DNA from: Amycolatopsis lexingtonensis
Lineage (GTDB): Bacteria; Actinomycetota; Actinomycetes; Mycobacteriales; Pseudonocardiaceae
Assembly: GCF_014873755.1 (NCBI RefSeq)
Contig: NZ_JADBEG010000001.1
Coordinates: 5,067,501 to 5,131,500, forward strand
Reading direction: 5' to 3'
Length of the DNA stretch: 64,000 nucleotides
The notes under the pieces are model-generated. The model had not been told where the DNA came from. It searched no databases and worked only from the letters and a program-made list of their open reading frames with translations. Shown here piece after piece: positions 52,679 to 62,193 of the stretch (position 1 is its first letter; each line of letters begins with the position of its first letter). Both the position numbers and the translations under genes were made by a program.

Positions 52679-53406
52679 TCAAGCCGCGCGCTGCGCACCG
52701 TCCGCGTGCCACAGCGGGTAGTGGTAGCGGGTGTGCAGCAACGCCCGCTGCCGGTCCCGTTCGGCCGAAGTCGGCGGGCGCGGCACGAACGTCCCGAGGA
52801 TCTGCGAAGCCGCCGCCCGCACCGCGGCCTCGACCGCCGGGAAGCCGGGCCGGATGCCGTGCTCGGCCAGCGACGCCACCGGGCTGCGGTGCGAATCGAG
52901 CGGCCGCGGGTCCGGCGGCGCGCTCGTCAGGTAGCGGCCGACGAGCGCGGCCGACGTCTCGACCAGCAGCGTCGAGTGGGCCAGCAGCCCGGTCTTCGTG
53001 CGGAACACGGCGAACCCGCACAGCTTCGCGTCGCCGACGAACAGCCCGCGGTCGCCGATCCGCGGCACCAGGCCGAGGTGGTCGACGGCGGCGCTCATCA
53101 CCTGGCCGAGCGTCTCCAGGGGCCGGTCGGTGGGCCCGGGCAGCACCAGGGTCACGTTCAGGTTCCCCGGGTCGTGGAACACGGTGCCGCCGCCGCTGGC
53201 CCGCCGCAGCACCGGGACGCCGTCGCGGGCGCACTCCTCGACGCGCACCTCGCGCGCGATCCGCTGCCCGCGCCCCACCACGACGCAAACCGGGTTGCGC
53301 CAGAGCCACAGCACCGGTGACTCGGGCGCAACCCGGAGGAGCGCTTCGTCGAACGCGAGGTTCTCGGCGGGGTCGGTGAACGCCGCACGCACATCCGACC
53401 CGGCTG

Positions 53407-53410
<4 letters not shown>
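52679..53410 (-). CDS. lplA: Lipoate-protein ligase A family protein
   Basis: A 243-residue BPL/LPL-family ligase that attaches lipoate or octanoate to E2 proteins. The core motif RRASGGGTVFHDPGNLN holds the lipoyl-AMP loop, and the catalytic lysine is in GDAKLCGFAVFRTKTGLLAH. It lacks the long C-terminal accessory domain of E. coli LplA. The start ATG 53410 overlaps the pntB stop (ATGA), so it is translationally coupled as the fourth gene of the transhydrogenase operon. It could serve the PDH complex whose E1 is at 28.7 kb. Confidence 0.85.
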
Positions 53411-54791
<1,381 letters not shown>

Positions 54792-54795
<4 letters not shown>

Positions 54796-55103
54796 TTGTC
54801 GTCCTCCTCGGCGGGTGCGGGCTTCTTGCCCTTGAACATCGACAGCATCCGGTCGGTGACCAGGAAGCCGCCGACGACGTTGATCGTGCCGAAGGCGATG
54901 GCGATCACCAGCAGGATCTTGTTGAAGACGCCGTCGACGCCGAGCCCGAGCACGACCAGGCCGCCGAGCAGCACGATGCCGTGGATGGCGTTCGTGCCGG
55001 ACATCAGCGGCGTGTGCAGGGTGTTGGGCACCTTGGAGATGACGGCGAAGCCGACGAACCCGGCGAGCACCAGCACGGCCAGGTTCTGCACGAGTGGGCT
55101 CAC
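54792..55103 (-). CDS. pntAB: NAD(P) transhydrogenase subunit alpha part 2 (membrane part)
   Basis: A 103-residue protein with three or four helices (QNLAVLVLAGFVGFAVISKV, then IHGIVLLGGLVVLGLGVDG). It carries the PntAB signature NTLHTPLMSGTNAIHGIVLL. The tail is charged (KGKKPAPAEEDDK). It corresponds to the C-terminal membrane part of the single-chain E. coli PntA. GTG 55103 overlaps the pntAA stop, and its own stop overlaps pntB. Confidence 0.94.
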
Positions 55104-56212
55104 GACGGGCTCCCTTCGCGCCCGGCCACGCAGGCACCGGCGACGATCTCGTCTTCGAAGTTCAGCTCCAGCGCGCCTTCCTTCGTCACCAGCAGCTCCA
55201 GCAGCTCGGTGACGTTGCGGGCATACAGCTCGCTGGCGTGCGAAGGCATTTCGGCGGGCAGGTTCAGCGGGGACGAGATGGTGACGTCGTGCTCCACGAC
55301 GTCCTCGCCCGGCTTGGTCAGCTCGCAGTTGCCGCCGGTCTCGCCCGCGAGGTCGACCACGACCGACCCGGCCGGCATGCCCTTGACGGCGTCCGCGGTG
55401 ACCAGCGTCGGCGCCTTGCGGCCCGGCACCAGCGCGGTGGTGATCACGACGTCGAACTTCGTGATGGCCTCGGTGAGCCGCCGCTGCTGCTCCTCGCGCT
55501 CTTCCGGCGTCAGCTCGCGGGCGTACCCGCCTTCGCCGACCGCTTCGATGCCGAGGTCGAGGAACTGCGCGCCGAGCGACTTGACCTGCTCGGCGACCTC
55601 GGGCCGCACGTCGTAGCCGGTGGTCTGCGCGCCGAGCCGCTTGGCCGTGGCGAGCGCCTGCAGGCCGGCGACGCCGGCGCCGAGCACCAGCACCTTGGCC
55701 GGCGGGACGGTGCCCGCCGCGGTGGTGAGCATCGGGAAGAAGCGCGGGAGCTTCTGCGCCGCGAGCAGCACGGCGCGGTAGCCGCCGATGCTGGCCTGCG
55801 ACGACAGCGCGTCCATCGCCTGGGCCCGGGAGATCCGCGGGATCGCCTCCATCGCGAACGCGCGAAGGCCCGCTTCTTCGAGCTTCGCGAGCCCGTCCGG
55901 GTTTCCGCGCGGATCGAGGAAGCCGACGAGCACGGATCCCCGGCTCAGCTTCGCGACCTCGTCCGGCGTGGGCGGGTTGACCTTCACGACGATCGGCGCG
56001 CCCCACGCGTCGCCGAGTTCGGCGCCCGCCTGGGTGTACGCGTCGTCACTCAGGTGCGCCCCGGCCCCGGCACCCGGTTCGACGACCACGCGCAGCCCTC
56101 GCTGCGCCAGCCGCCCGACCAGTTTGGGCACCATGGCGACCCGGCGCTCCCCGGGGCGTGACTCCGTCACCACACCCACGGTGAGCTGCTGACTCTGTTC
56201 GCTGTCCGTCAC
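55100..56212 (-). CDS. pntAA: NAD(P) transhydrogenase subunit alpha part 1 (NAD-binding)
   Basis: A 370-residue soluble NAD(H)-binding subunit related to alanine dehydrogenase. Landmarks: VGVVTESRPGERRVAMVPKL near the start, MEAIPRISRAQAMDALSSQA, the Rossmann glycines in KVLVLGAGVAGLQALATAKR, the RPEVAEQVKSLGA segment, and GSVVVDLAGETGGNCELTKP. It starts at GTG 56212 with GAGGAGG upstream and is the first gene of the pntAA-pntAB-pntB-lplA operon. The three-subunit form is usual in actinomycetes and Rhodospirillum. Confidence 0.95.
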   Translation of the reverse strand: MTDSEQSQQLTVGVVTESRPGERRVAMVPKLVGRLAQRGLRVVVEPGAGAGAHLSDDAYTQAGAELGDAWGAPIVVKVNPPTPDEVAKLSRGSVLVGFLDPRGNPDGLAKLEEAGLRAFAMEAIPRISRAQAMDALSSQASIGGYRAVLLAAQKLPRFFPMLTTAAGTVPPAKVLVLGAGVAGLQALATAKRLGAQTTGYDVRPEVAEQVKSLGAQFLDLGIEAVGEGGYARELTPEEREEQQRRLTEAITKFDVVITTALVPGRKAPTLVTADAVKGMPAGSVVVDLAGETGGNCELTKPGEDVVEHDVTISSPLNLPAEMPSHASELYARNVTELLELLVTKEGALELNFEDEIVAGACVAGREGSPS

Positions 56213-56335
56213 ACGACCTCCTCATCGGCGAGGCACGATCCGAGGGTTGTACCACGCCGGACCGACACTCCCCAGTGACGTGAGTCGCAAGTCTCGGGGT
56301 TCCCCCGGGAAATACGAACGTCGTGCGGGAAACGT

Positions 56336-56989
56336 TCAGCGAGTTTTCCAGTGCGGGATGCCGAGCAGGATCAACCGCAGCCGTTTTTCCGCCGTTCCGG
56401 TGATTTTCACGTCTTCACCTGGGCGGGCTTCCAGCAGTTCGACGGTCGTCGTGATCATCACGGAAACGATCAAGTCGGCCAGCATGTGGAGGTCTTCGGT
56501 GCTCCACGACCGCAGCGGGGTGAACCGGGCGAGGTCGATCGCGAGATCACCGGAGAACATGCGCAGTTCGACGGCGATGGCGCGGGCGAGCGGCCCGCCG
56601 CCGTAGCGCTCGCGGGTCAGGAACCGGAAATGGTCCTCGTTCGCCCGCACGAATTGGTGCACCGTGGCCACCGAGGCGCTGATCATGCCCTGGTAGGTGT
56701 CCGGGTCGGTGCGCGCCGAGCGCATCATGCCGCGCAGCGTGCGCGTCGCTTCTTCGACTAGCGCGACGCCGAGTTCCTCCATCGTGGCGAAGTGCCGGTA
56801 GAACGCCGTCGGCACCAGTCCCGCGCCCTTCGCGACCTCGCGCAGGGAAAGCGTGGCGAACGGGCGGTCCGCCAGCAGGTCCAAGGCGGTGTCCAGCAAC
56901 GCCTGGCGCGTGCGCTGCTTGCGCTCCTGGCGGCTCACCGGCTCCTCTGACACGTCCACCAGCGTACGGATGTCCACCGCGTTGCTCAC
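56336..56989 (-). CDS. TetR-family regulator of the desaturase operon (DesT-like)
   Basis: About 217 residues. The HTH is in RTRQALLDTALDLLADRPFA, then TLSLREVAKGAGLVPTAFYR, HFATMEELG; VPTAFYRHF is the form found in DesT/FabR-type TetR proteins. The C-terminal region (DLIVSVMITTTVELLEARPG) is an all-alpha ligand domain. I start at GTG 56989 (VSNAVDIRTL); a further GTG lies about 17 codons downstream and an upstream frame extends to 57040. It diverges from a ferredoxin-type reductase and acyl desaturase pair with dyads between. By analogy with Pseudomonas DesT it likely senses acyl-CoA unsaturation and represses desaturation; this is inference. Confidence 0.85.
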   Translation of the reverse strand: MSNAVDIRTLVDVSEEPVSRQERKQRTRQALLDTALDLLADRPFATLSLREVAKGAGLVPTAFYRHFATMEELGVALVEEATRTLRGMMRSARTDPDTYQGMISASVATVHQFVRANEDHFRFLTRERYGGGPLARAIAVELRMFSGDLAIDLARFTPLRSWSTEDLHMLADLIVSVMITTTVELLEARPGEDVKITGTAEKRLRLILLGIPHWKTR

Positions 56990-57032
56990 GTCACATCCTC
57001 GCCTCTCCGCGTTGACAGCGGCTCCACTCCTG

Positions 57033-57068
57033 CAGTGCACTGTTCAGTGTACAGTCGTTCACTGTAAC
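57033..57068. promoter_or_regulatory. DesT-like operator region upstream of the desaturase operon
   Basis: Contains a perfect palindrome CAGTGCACTG (57033-57042) and, at 57046-57063, AGTGTACAGTCGTTCACT, a dyad whose arms AGTGTAC and GTTCACT differ at one position. ACTGT/ACAGT units recur about every 10-12 bases. It lies between the TetR start (56989) and the reductase start (57081). Confidence 0.6.
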
Positions 57069-57080
57069 CGAGGAGGACCG

Positions 57081-58148
57081 ATGACGGCGCTCATCCCCCG
57101 GCGGGTGCGCAGCCTCGCCTCGCTGGCCGAGGCACTGCTGACGCCGCACGGGATGGACCGGTACCTGGAGCTCGTCGACCCGATGCTGGTCCGCCGCGAG
57201 ATCCGCGGGCTGGTCACGGCGGTGCGCAAGCAGACGCCGGACAGCGTCACCCTCACGGTGAAGCCCAGCCGCGCGTGGCCGGGTTTCACCGCCGGCCAGT
57301 ACGTCCGCCTGCAGGTGGAGATCGACGGCGTCCGGCGCACGCGGTGCTATTCGCCGTGCGGTTCGCAGTACGACGGCGAACTGGAGTTCACGGTCAAGGA
57401 GCAGGGCCTGGTGTCCGGCTACCTGAACCGCGCGATCGGCGTCGGCTCGGTGGTCAACCTGTCCACTCCGGACGGGAGCTTCACCTTGCCCGCCACCCGG
57501 CCCGGCCGCGTGCTGCTGATCGCCGGCGGCAGCGGCATCACGCCGGTGCTCGCGATGGCCCGCACGCTCGTGGCCGAGGGTCACGACGGCGAGATCGTGT
57601 TCGTGCAGTACTCGAACGGGCCGGCCGACGCGCTGTACCGCACCGAACTGGCCGAGCTCGCCGAGCGGCACCCGGGCCTGCGGGTCGTGCACGCCTACAC
57701 CCACACCCAGGGCGGCGAACTGCGCGGCTTCTTCTCCCCGGACCACCTCGAACAGGTGGCGCCGTGGTTCCGCGACGCCGAGGCGTTCGTCTGCGGCCCG
57801 AAGCCGCTGATGGACGCCGTGCGTGATCATTTGGGTGAACGCGTGCACACCGAAGAGTTCACGCCGCCGGCGTTGACCTTCGACACGGAGAACGCCGAGG
57901 GCCAGGTGCGCTTCAAGCGCAGCGGGCGGGAGTGCGCGAACTCGGGGAAGCCGTTGCTGGAGCAGGCCGAAGAAGCGGGCCTGTTGCCGGAGCACGGCTG
58001 CCGGATGGGCATCTGCTTCTCCTGCACCCAGCTGAAGACCGCCGGGCGCGTCCGCAACGCGAAGACGGGCGAGATCTCCGGCGAAGAAGACGAAGAAATC
58101 CAGCTCTGCATCTCCGTCCCGGTCGGGGACGTCGAGATCGACGCTTAG
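57081..58148 (+). CDS. Ferredoxin reductase (FAD, NAD(P), 2Fe-2S) electron donor for the desaturase
   Basis: A 355-residue three-domain enzyme. FAD-binding: RTRCYSPCGSQYDGELEFTV (RxYS-type). NAD(P)-binding: VLLIAGGSGITPVLAMARTL and EAFVCGPKPLMDAVRDHLG. C-terminal plant-type 2Fe-2S ferredoxin: GCRMGICFSCTQLKTAGRVR plus a fourth cysteine in EEIQLCISVPVGDVEIDA. The order FAD-NAD-2Fe-2S matches the M. tuberculosis Rv3230c type, which supplies electrons to the DesA3 desaturase. ATG 57081 has AGGAGG upstream, and the desaturase follows 12 bases after the stop. Confidence 0.92.
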   Translation: MTALIPRRVRSLASLAEALLTPHGMDRYLELVDPMLVRREIRGLVTAVRKQTPDSVTLTVKPSRAWPGFTAGQYVRLQVEIDGVRRTRCYSPCGSQYDGELEFTVKEQGLVSGYLNRAIGVGSVVNLSTPDGSFTLPATRPGRVLLIAGGSGITPVLAMARTLVAEGHDGEIVFVQYSNGPADALYRTELAELAERHPGLRVVHAYTHTQGGELRGFFSPDHLEQVAPWFRDAEAFVCGPKPLMDAVRDHLGERVHTEEFTPPALTFDTENAEGQVRFKRSGRECANSGKPLLEQAEEAGLLPEHGCRMGICFSCTQLKTAGRVRNAKTGEISGEEDEEIQLCISVPVGDVEIDA

Positions 58149-58159
58149 AGGAGACAGCC

Positions 58160-59269
58160 ATGACCGGTCTGCAGGATCGCCTGACCCCGGCGCAGGTCGA
58201 GGAGTTCGGCCGCGAGCTCGACGCGCTGCGCCAGCGGATCGTCGACGACCTCGGCCAGGAGGACGTCGACTACATCCACAACGTCATCAAGACCCAGCGC
58301 GGCCTGGAGGTCGCCGGCCGCGCGCTGCTGTTCGCCGGGTTCTTCCCGCCCGCGTGGCTCGCCGGCGTCGGCGCGCTGTCGGTGGCGAAGATCCTCGACA
58401 ACATGGAGATCGGCCACAACGTCATGCACGGCCAGTACGACTGGACGCGCGACCCGGCGCTGAGCTCGCAGCGCTTCGAGTGGGACACGGTGGCGCCCGC
58501 GGAGAACTGGCGGCACTCGCACAACTACATCCACCACACGTACACGAACATCGTCGACAAGGACCGCGACGTCGGCTACGGCATCCTGCGGATGGACACC
58601 GCCCAGAAGTGGCACCCGTACTACCTGGGCAACCCGGTGTACGCGACGCTGCTGGCGCTGTTCTTCCAGTGGGGCGTCATGCTGCACGACCTCGAGGTCG
58701 AGAACGTCGTCAAGGGCGAGCGGTCGTGGGCCGACAACGTGCCGGTGCTGCGTCGCATCCTGCGTAAGGCGTCGCGGCAGGTGGGCAAGGACTACGTGCT
58801 GTTCCCGCTGCTGACCGGCCCGCTGGCGCCGCTGACGTTCCTCGGCAACGCGACGGCGAACCTGACCCGCAACCTGTGGGCGTTCGCGATCATCTTCTGC
58901 GGCCACTTCCCGGCCGACGTCGAGAGCTTCACCGAGGAAGAGACGTCGGAAGAGTCGCGCGGCCAGTGGTACCTGCGCCAGATCCTCGGCTCGGCGAACA
59001 TCACCGGCGGCCCGCTGTTCCACATCATGAGCGGCAACCTGTCGCACCAGATCGAGCACCACCTGTTCCCCGACATCCCGGCGCGCCGCTACCCGCAGAT
59101 CGCCGGCGAGGTGCGCGCGATCTGCGAGAAGTACGGCCTCCCGTACCACACGGGGCCGCTGCACAAGCAGCTCTGGTCGGTCGCGAAGAAGATCGTGAAG
59201 CTCGCGCTCCCGCAGACTTCGCCCTCGCCGACTACCGTGGAACCCGACCGGCAGCTCCGAGCAGCGTGA
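58160..59269 (+). CDS. Membrane fatty acid desaturase (DesA3-like acyl-CoA delta-9 type)
   Basis: A 369-residue membrane desaturase with three histidine boxes: MEIGHNVMHGQYDW (HxxxH), NWRHSHNYIHHTYTN (HxxxHH) and LSHQIEHHLFPDIP (QxxHH). Four membrane segments surround them. The box pattern is that of the DesA3/stearoyl-type FA_desaturase family rather than the soluble acyl-ACP desaturase. ATG 58160 has AGAGGAGA upstream. With the reductase upstream, it introduces a double bond into acyl-CoA or lipid-linked chains, likely to keep membranes fluid. Confidence 0.93.
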   Translation: MTGLQDRLTPAQVEEFGRELDALRQRIVDDLGQEDVDYIHNVIKTQRGLEVAGRALLFAGFFPPAWLAGVGALSVAKILDNMEIGHNVMHGQYDWTRDPALSSQRFEWDTVAPAENWRHSHNYIHHTYTNIVDKDRDVGYGILRMDTAQKWHPYYLGNPVYATLLALFFQWGVMLHDLEVENVVKGERSWADNVPVLRRILRKASRQVGKDYVLFPLLTGPLAPLTFLGNATANLTRNLWAFAIIFCGHFPADVESFTEEETSEESRGQWYLRQILGSANITGGPLFHIMSGNLSHQIEHHLFPDIPARRYPQIAGEVRAICEKYGLPYHTGPLHKQLWSVAKKIVKLALPQTSPSPTTVEPDRQLRAA

Positions 59270-59276
59270 GGGTGAC

Positions 59277-59477
59277 ATGGTGGGCCAGTTCGAACGAGAC
59301 AAGGACACCTTGCAGGTGATCACCGAATCGGCCGCGACGCACGTCGGCAACATAGCTTCGATCATCACCGGCGCGATCCGCGACATCGCCCGCGAGACGG
59401 GCGACTGGCTCACGGACGTCATCGAGATGCGCGAGGCGGCGCAGCGGGCCCGGGAGGACGACCCGGACACCCCCTGA
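59277..59477 (+). CDS. Small (66-residue) conserved-looking protein downstream of the desaturase
   Basis: A 66-residue acidic protein starting at ATG 59277, 7 bases after the desaturase stop, with GAGGGT as Shine-Dalgarno. It has no signal or membrane helix; the pattern DTLQVITESAATHVGNIASI and TGAIRDIARETGDWLTDVIE suggests two amphipathic helices. Codon use matches its neighbours. Close coupling suggests it belongs to the desaturase operon; a chaperone, membrane-surface or electron-transfer partner role is possible but unsupported. I do not recognise the family. Confidence 0.65.
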   Translation: MVGQFERDKDTLQVITESAATHVGNIASIITGAIRDIARETGDWLTDVIEMREAAQRAREDDPDTP

Positions 59478-59486
59478 GCCGAGGTT

Positions 59487-59535
59487 CGTGAAGGTCACCT
59501 TGAGGAACGTGGAGTTCCTTGAGGTGGCCTTCACG
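59487..59535. repeat. Long imperfect palindrome, type C
   Basis: Arms of 22 bases: left 59487-59508 begins CGTGAAGGTCACCTTGAGG, right 59514-59535 ends GGTGGCCTTCACG; 19 of 22 positions pair, around a 5-base centre. It lies 9 bases after the 66-residue gene and could double as its terminator. Confidence 0.8.
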
Positions 59536-59640
59536 GCTTTCGCGATCCGGGATTGTCGGTGGTCGCCGGTAATGTGGAAGACGGGGGGCGCCCCCGCGGG
59601 CCCGCTCGCCGGCACTTGGTCACCTCCACTCGCCGAGCAG

Positions 59641-59663
59641 GTCGCGAATGTCTCATTCGCGAC
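59641..59663. repeat. Perfect palindrome, type D
   Basis: Arms GTCGCGAATG and CATTCGCGAC (10 bp each) around TCT. The GAATG/CATTC core is the same as that of the type A repeats near dnaE, but the flanks are replaced by GTCGC/GCGAC. Confidence 0.8.
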
Positions 59664-59843
59664 CTCAGCGGTCCCCCATGAGTCATTGGCGACGCAAGCG
59701 ACCCGCCTCGCCGACCGCAGAGCCCCGCCCCCGACGCCATGAACGTCCCCTTCACCACGTCCGGGCCCCCCGGGCGCTTCCCCGAGCCCGTCCCGGGGGA
59801 AAACCGGATGGGCAGCAGGCCCCGCCCGGGCGAAACTGAACCC

Positions 59844-61112
59844 GTGACCAGCCTCGATCTGCCCCGACCCCACCTGCTCCGCCGGGTGTTCGGCCCCCTC
59901 GCCGCGCGGGACTTCCGGGCCGAGTACGCCTGGCTGTGGCTCGCCGGCCCGCTCAGCCTGTTCTCCCTCTTCACCTTCCTCGCCCTCGTCTTCGCCGGCC
60001 TCTGGCTGACGCCGGTCCTGCTCGGCTTCCTCGTTCTCGCCGGCGCGCTGCTCTACGCCCGCGCCCTCGGCGCCGCCCACCGCGGCCTCGCGAAAGCCCT
60101 GCTCGGCGTGAGCGTCCCCGCCCCGCGCCGTCCCGAGCTGAAACCCGGGCTCTGGAGCTGGGTGAAGGCCCGCGTCGGCGACCCGGCGGGCTGGCGCACG
60201 GCCGGCTACCTGCTGCTCCGGCTCCCGCTGACCTTCGCGGGCCTGCTCGCCGTGGGCTCCGCGACGGTCTACGGCGTGGCCGCGACCTCCTTCGCCGTCT
60301 TCTGGTTCCCGCTCGGCGAACGGGAGCTGCCGACCTTCGGCATCCGGGCCGACCATTGGGCCGGCGCGCTCGCCTGGTCGGCGTCGGGGCTGCTGGTGCT
60401 CGTGGTGCTGCCGCGGGTGACGCACGCCTTCACCGCGCTCGACCGGCTGCTGGTCGTCGGCCTGCTCGGCGAGCGGGTGCTGTCCGAACGGGTCCGCGAC
60501 CTCGAGGAGAGCCGCGCGACCGCGGTCGAGGACGCCGCCCTGCGGCTGCGGCGCATCGAGCGCGACCTCCACGACGGCGCCCAAGCCCAGCTCGTCGCGC
60601 TGTCGATGAAGCTCGGCCTGGCCAAGGAGGAACTCGAAGGCGTCGACCTCCCCCAGGTGAAAGAGCTGGTCACCGCCGCGCACACCAACGCGAAGCAGGC
60701 TTTGACCGAGCTGCGCGACCTCGCCCGCGGCATCCACCCCGCCGCGCTGGACGCCGGTCTCGACGTCGCGCTCGCCACGCTCGTCGCGACGTCCGGGATC
60801 GACGCGCGGATCACCGTGCACCTGCCGCGCCGCCCGCCGCCGTCGCTGGAGACGATCGTCTACTTCAGCGCCGCCGAGCTGCTCACCAACGCCGCGAAGC
60901 ACGGCGGGACGACGTCCGTCGAAGTCACGGAGGAGCGCGACGTCCTGTGGCTGCGGGTGCGCGACCACGGGGGCGGCGGCGCCCGGGTCGTGCCCGGTGG
61001 TGGCCTGGCCGGCGTCGCCGAACGGCTGCGGACCGTCGACGGCGAGCTCGCCGTCACCAGCCCCGCGGGTGGTCCGACCGAAGTGACCGCACGGGTGCCG
61101 CTGCCCCGCTAG
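59844..61112 (+). CDS. Sensor histidine kinase (NarL-type partner, HisKA_3)
   Basis: A 422-residue membrane kinase. The N-terminal half has about four helices in the actinobacterial sensor domain layout (LWLAGPLSLFSLFTFLALVF onward). The HisKA_3 phosphoacceptor is in RIERDLHDGAQAQLVALSMK (H of DLHDG). The ATPase N-box is in YFSAAELLTNAAKHGGTTSV, and the G-boxes are in RDHGGGGARVVPGGGLAGVA. The start is GTG 59844 (VTSLDLPRPHLL); an in-frame ATG at 59739 lies in a repeat. It precedes its response regulator by 9 bases. The stimulus is unknown. Confidence 0.92.
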   Translation: MTSLDLPRPHLLRRVFGPLAARDFRAEYAWLWLAGPLSLFSLFTFLALVFAGLWLTPVLLGFLVLAGALLYARALGAAHRGLAKALLGVSVPAPRRPELKPGLWSWVKARVGDPAGWRTAGYLLLRLPLTFAGLLAVGSATVYGVAATSFAVFWFPLGERELPTFGIRADHWAGALAWSASGLLVLVVLPRVTHAFTALDRLLVVGLLGERVLSERVRDLEESRATAVEDAALRLRRIERDLHDGAQAQLVALSMKLGLAKEELEGVDLPQVKELVTAAHTNAKQALTELRDLARGIHPAALDAGLDVALATLVATSGIDARITVHLPRRPPPSLETIVYFSAAELLTNAAKHGGTTSVEVTEERDVLWLRVRDHGGGGARVVPGGGLAGVAERLRTVDGELAVTSPAGGPTEVTARVPLPR

Positions 61113-61121
61113 GGTCGCGGC

Positions 61122-61766
61122 ATGCGGATCGTCATCGCGGAGGACTCCACCATCCTGCGCCAAGGCCTCGTCGAGCTGCTGACCTTCCGCGGCCACGAGG
61201 TCGTCGCCGCGGTCAAGGACGCCGACGCGCTGCGGGCCGCCGTCGAAAGCCACACCCCCGACGTGTCCATTGTGGACATCCGGATGCCGCCGACGCACAC
61301 CGACGAAGGCCTGCGGGCCGCGATCGCCCTGCGCGGCGCGCTGCCGGGCTGCGCCATCCTGCTGTTCTCCCAGTACGTCGAGACGAAGTACGCGGCACAG
61401 CTGCTGGCCGACCGCGCGGGCGGCGTCGGCTACCTGCTGAAGGACCGCGTCGCGGAGGTGTCGGACTTCCTGGACGCGCTGCGCCGGGTCGCGGACGGCG
61501 AGACCGTGCTCGACCCCGAAGTCGTCAGCCAGCTGTTCTCCGCGACGCGCCAGACCGACGCGCTCGACAGCCTCACGCCACGCGAACGCGAAGTGCTGGG
61601 CCTGATGGCCGAAGGCCGGTCGAACTCCGCGATCGCGGCGAAGCTGTTCCTCTCGGCCGGTTCCGTGGAGAAGTACGTGACCTCGATCTTCGGCAAGCTC
61701 GGCCTGCCACCGTCCGAAGGGGACAATCGGCGGGTGCTCGCGGTGCTGCGCTACCTCGACTCCTGA
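61122..61766 (+). CDS. Response regulator, NarL/LuxR family
   Basis: A 214-residue regulator. Receiver domain: acidic pocket in RIVIAEDSTILRQGL, phosphoacceptor Asp in VSIVDIRMPPTHTDEG, and lysine in GGVGYLLKDRVAEVSD. The C-terminal LuxR HTH is LTPREREVLGLMAEGRSNSA, then IAAKLFLSAGSVEKYV. ATG 61122 follows the kinase stop by 9 bases, forming a two-gene two-component system. Confidence 0.95.
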   Translation: MRIVIAEDSTILRQGLVELLTFRGHEVVAAVKDADALRAAVESHTPDVSIVDIRMPPTHTDEGLRAAIALRGALPGCAILLFSQYVETKYAAQLLADRAGGVGYLLKDRVAEVSDFLDALRRVADGETVLDPEVVSQLFSATRQTDALDSLTPREREVLGLMAEGRSNSAIAAKLFLSAGSVEKYVTSIFGKLGLPPSEGDNRRVLAVLRYLDS

Positions 61767-61782
61767 GCCTTACGCTGGAGCC

Positions 61783-62193
61783 ATGTACTCCACCGAGATC
61801 GAGGTCCGCACCGGCTCCGAAGCCGTCGTCCACGACCTCACCCGCGAAGCCGAGGCCTTCCTGCGCGACGCCGACGCGGCCGACGGGCTGCTGCACGTCT
61901 GGGTCCCGCACGCCACCGCCGGGCTGGCGATCCTGGAGACCGGCGCCGGCAGCGACGAAGACCTGCTGACCGCGCTCGACGAGCTCCTCCCCCGCGACGG
62001 CCGCTGGCGGCACCGGCACGGGAGCCCGGGTCACGGCCGTGACCACGTGCTCCCGGCGCTGGTGCCGCCGTACGCGACGATCCCGGTGCTGGGCGGTGTG
62101 CTCGCGCTGGGCACCTGGCAGTCGATCTGCCTAGTGGACACCAACCTCGACAACCCGGTCCGCAAGGTGCGGTTCAGCCTGCTCGCGGGCTGA
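61783..62193 (+). CDS. YjbQ family (UPF0047) protein
   Basis: A 136-residue protein with the UPF0047 fold. It shows HVWVPHATAGLAILETGAGS near residues 38-58, the conserved HGSPGHGRDHVLPAL block and the C-terminal GVLALGTWQSICLVDTN. E. coli YjbQ has thiamine phosphate synthase side activity, but the physiological role is unsettled. ATG 61783 is 16 bases after the response regulator. Its 3' end overlaps the convergent membrane protein gene by 63 bases, so one of the two ends may be misplaced or genuinely overlapping. Confidence 0.88.
   Translation: MYSTEIEVRTGSEAVVHDLTREAEAFLRDADAADGLLHVWVPHATAGLAILETGAGSDEDLLTALDELLPRDGRWRHRHGSPGHGRDHVLPALVPPYATIPVLGGVLALGTWQSICLVDTNLDNPVRKVRFSLLAG

Larger units (their letters stand above)
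59478..59843. other. Intergenic region with a second palindrome cluster
   Basis: About 366 bases with no supported gene. It holds a long imperfect inverted repeat (59487-59535), a perfect palindrome GTCGCGAATG/CATTCGCGAC (59641-59663), a half-like ATGAGTCATTGGCGACG (from 59679) and an ATGAACGTCCCCTTCACCAC element (59739). The last reads in frame into the histidine kinase and would give it a false N-terminal extension. Confidence 0.7.
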
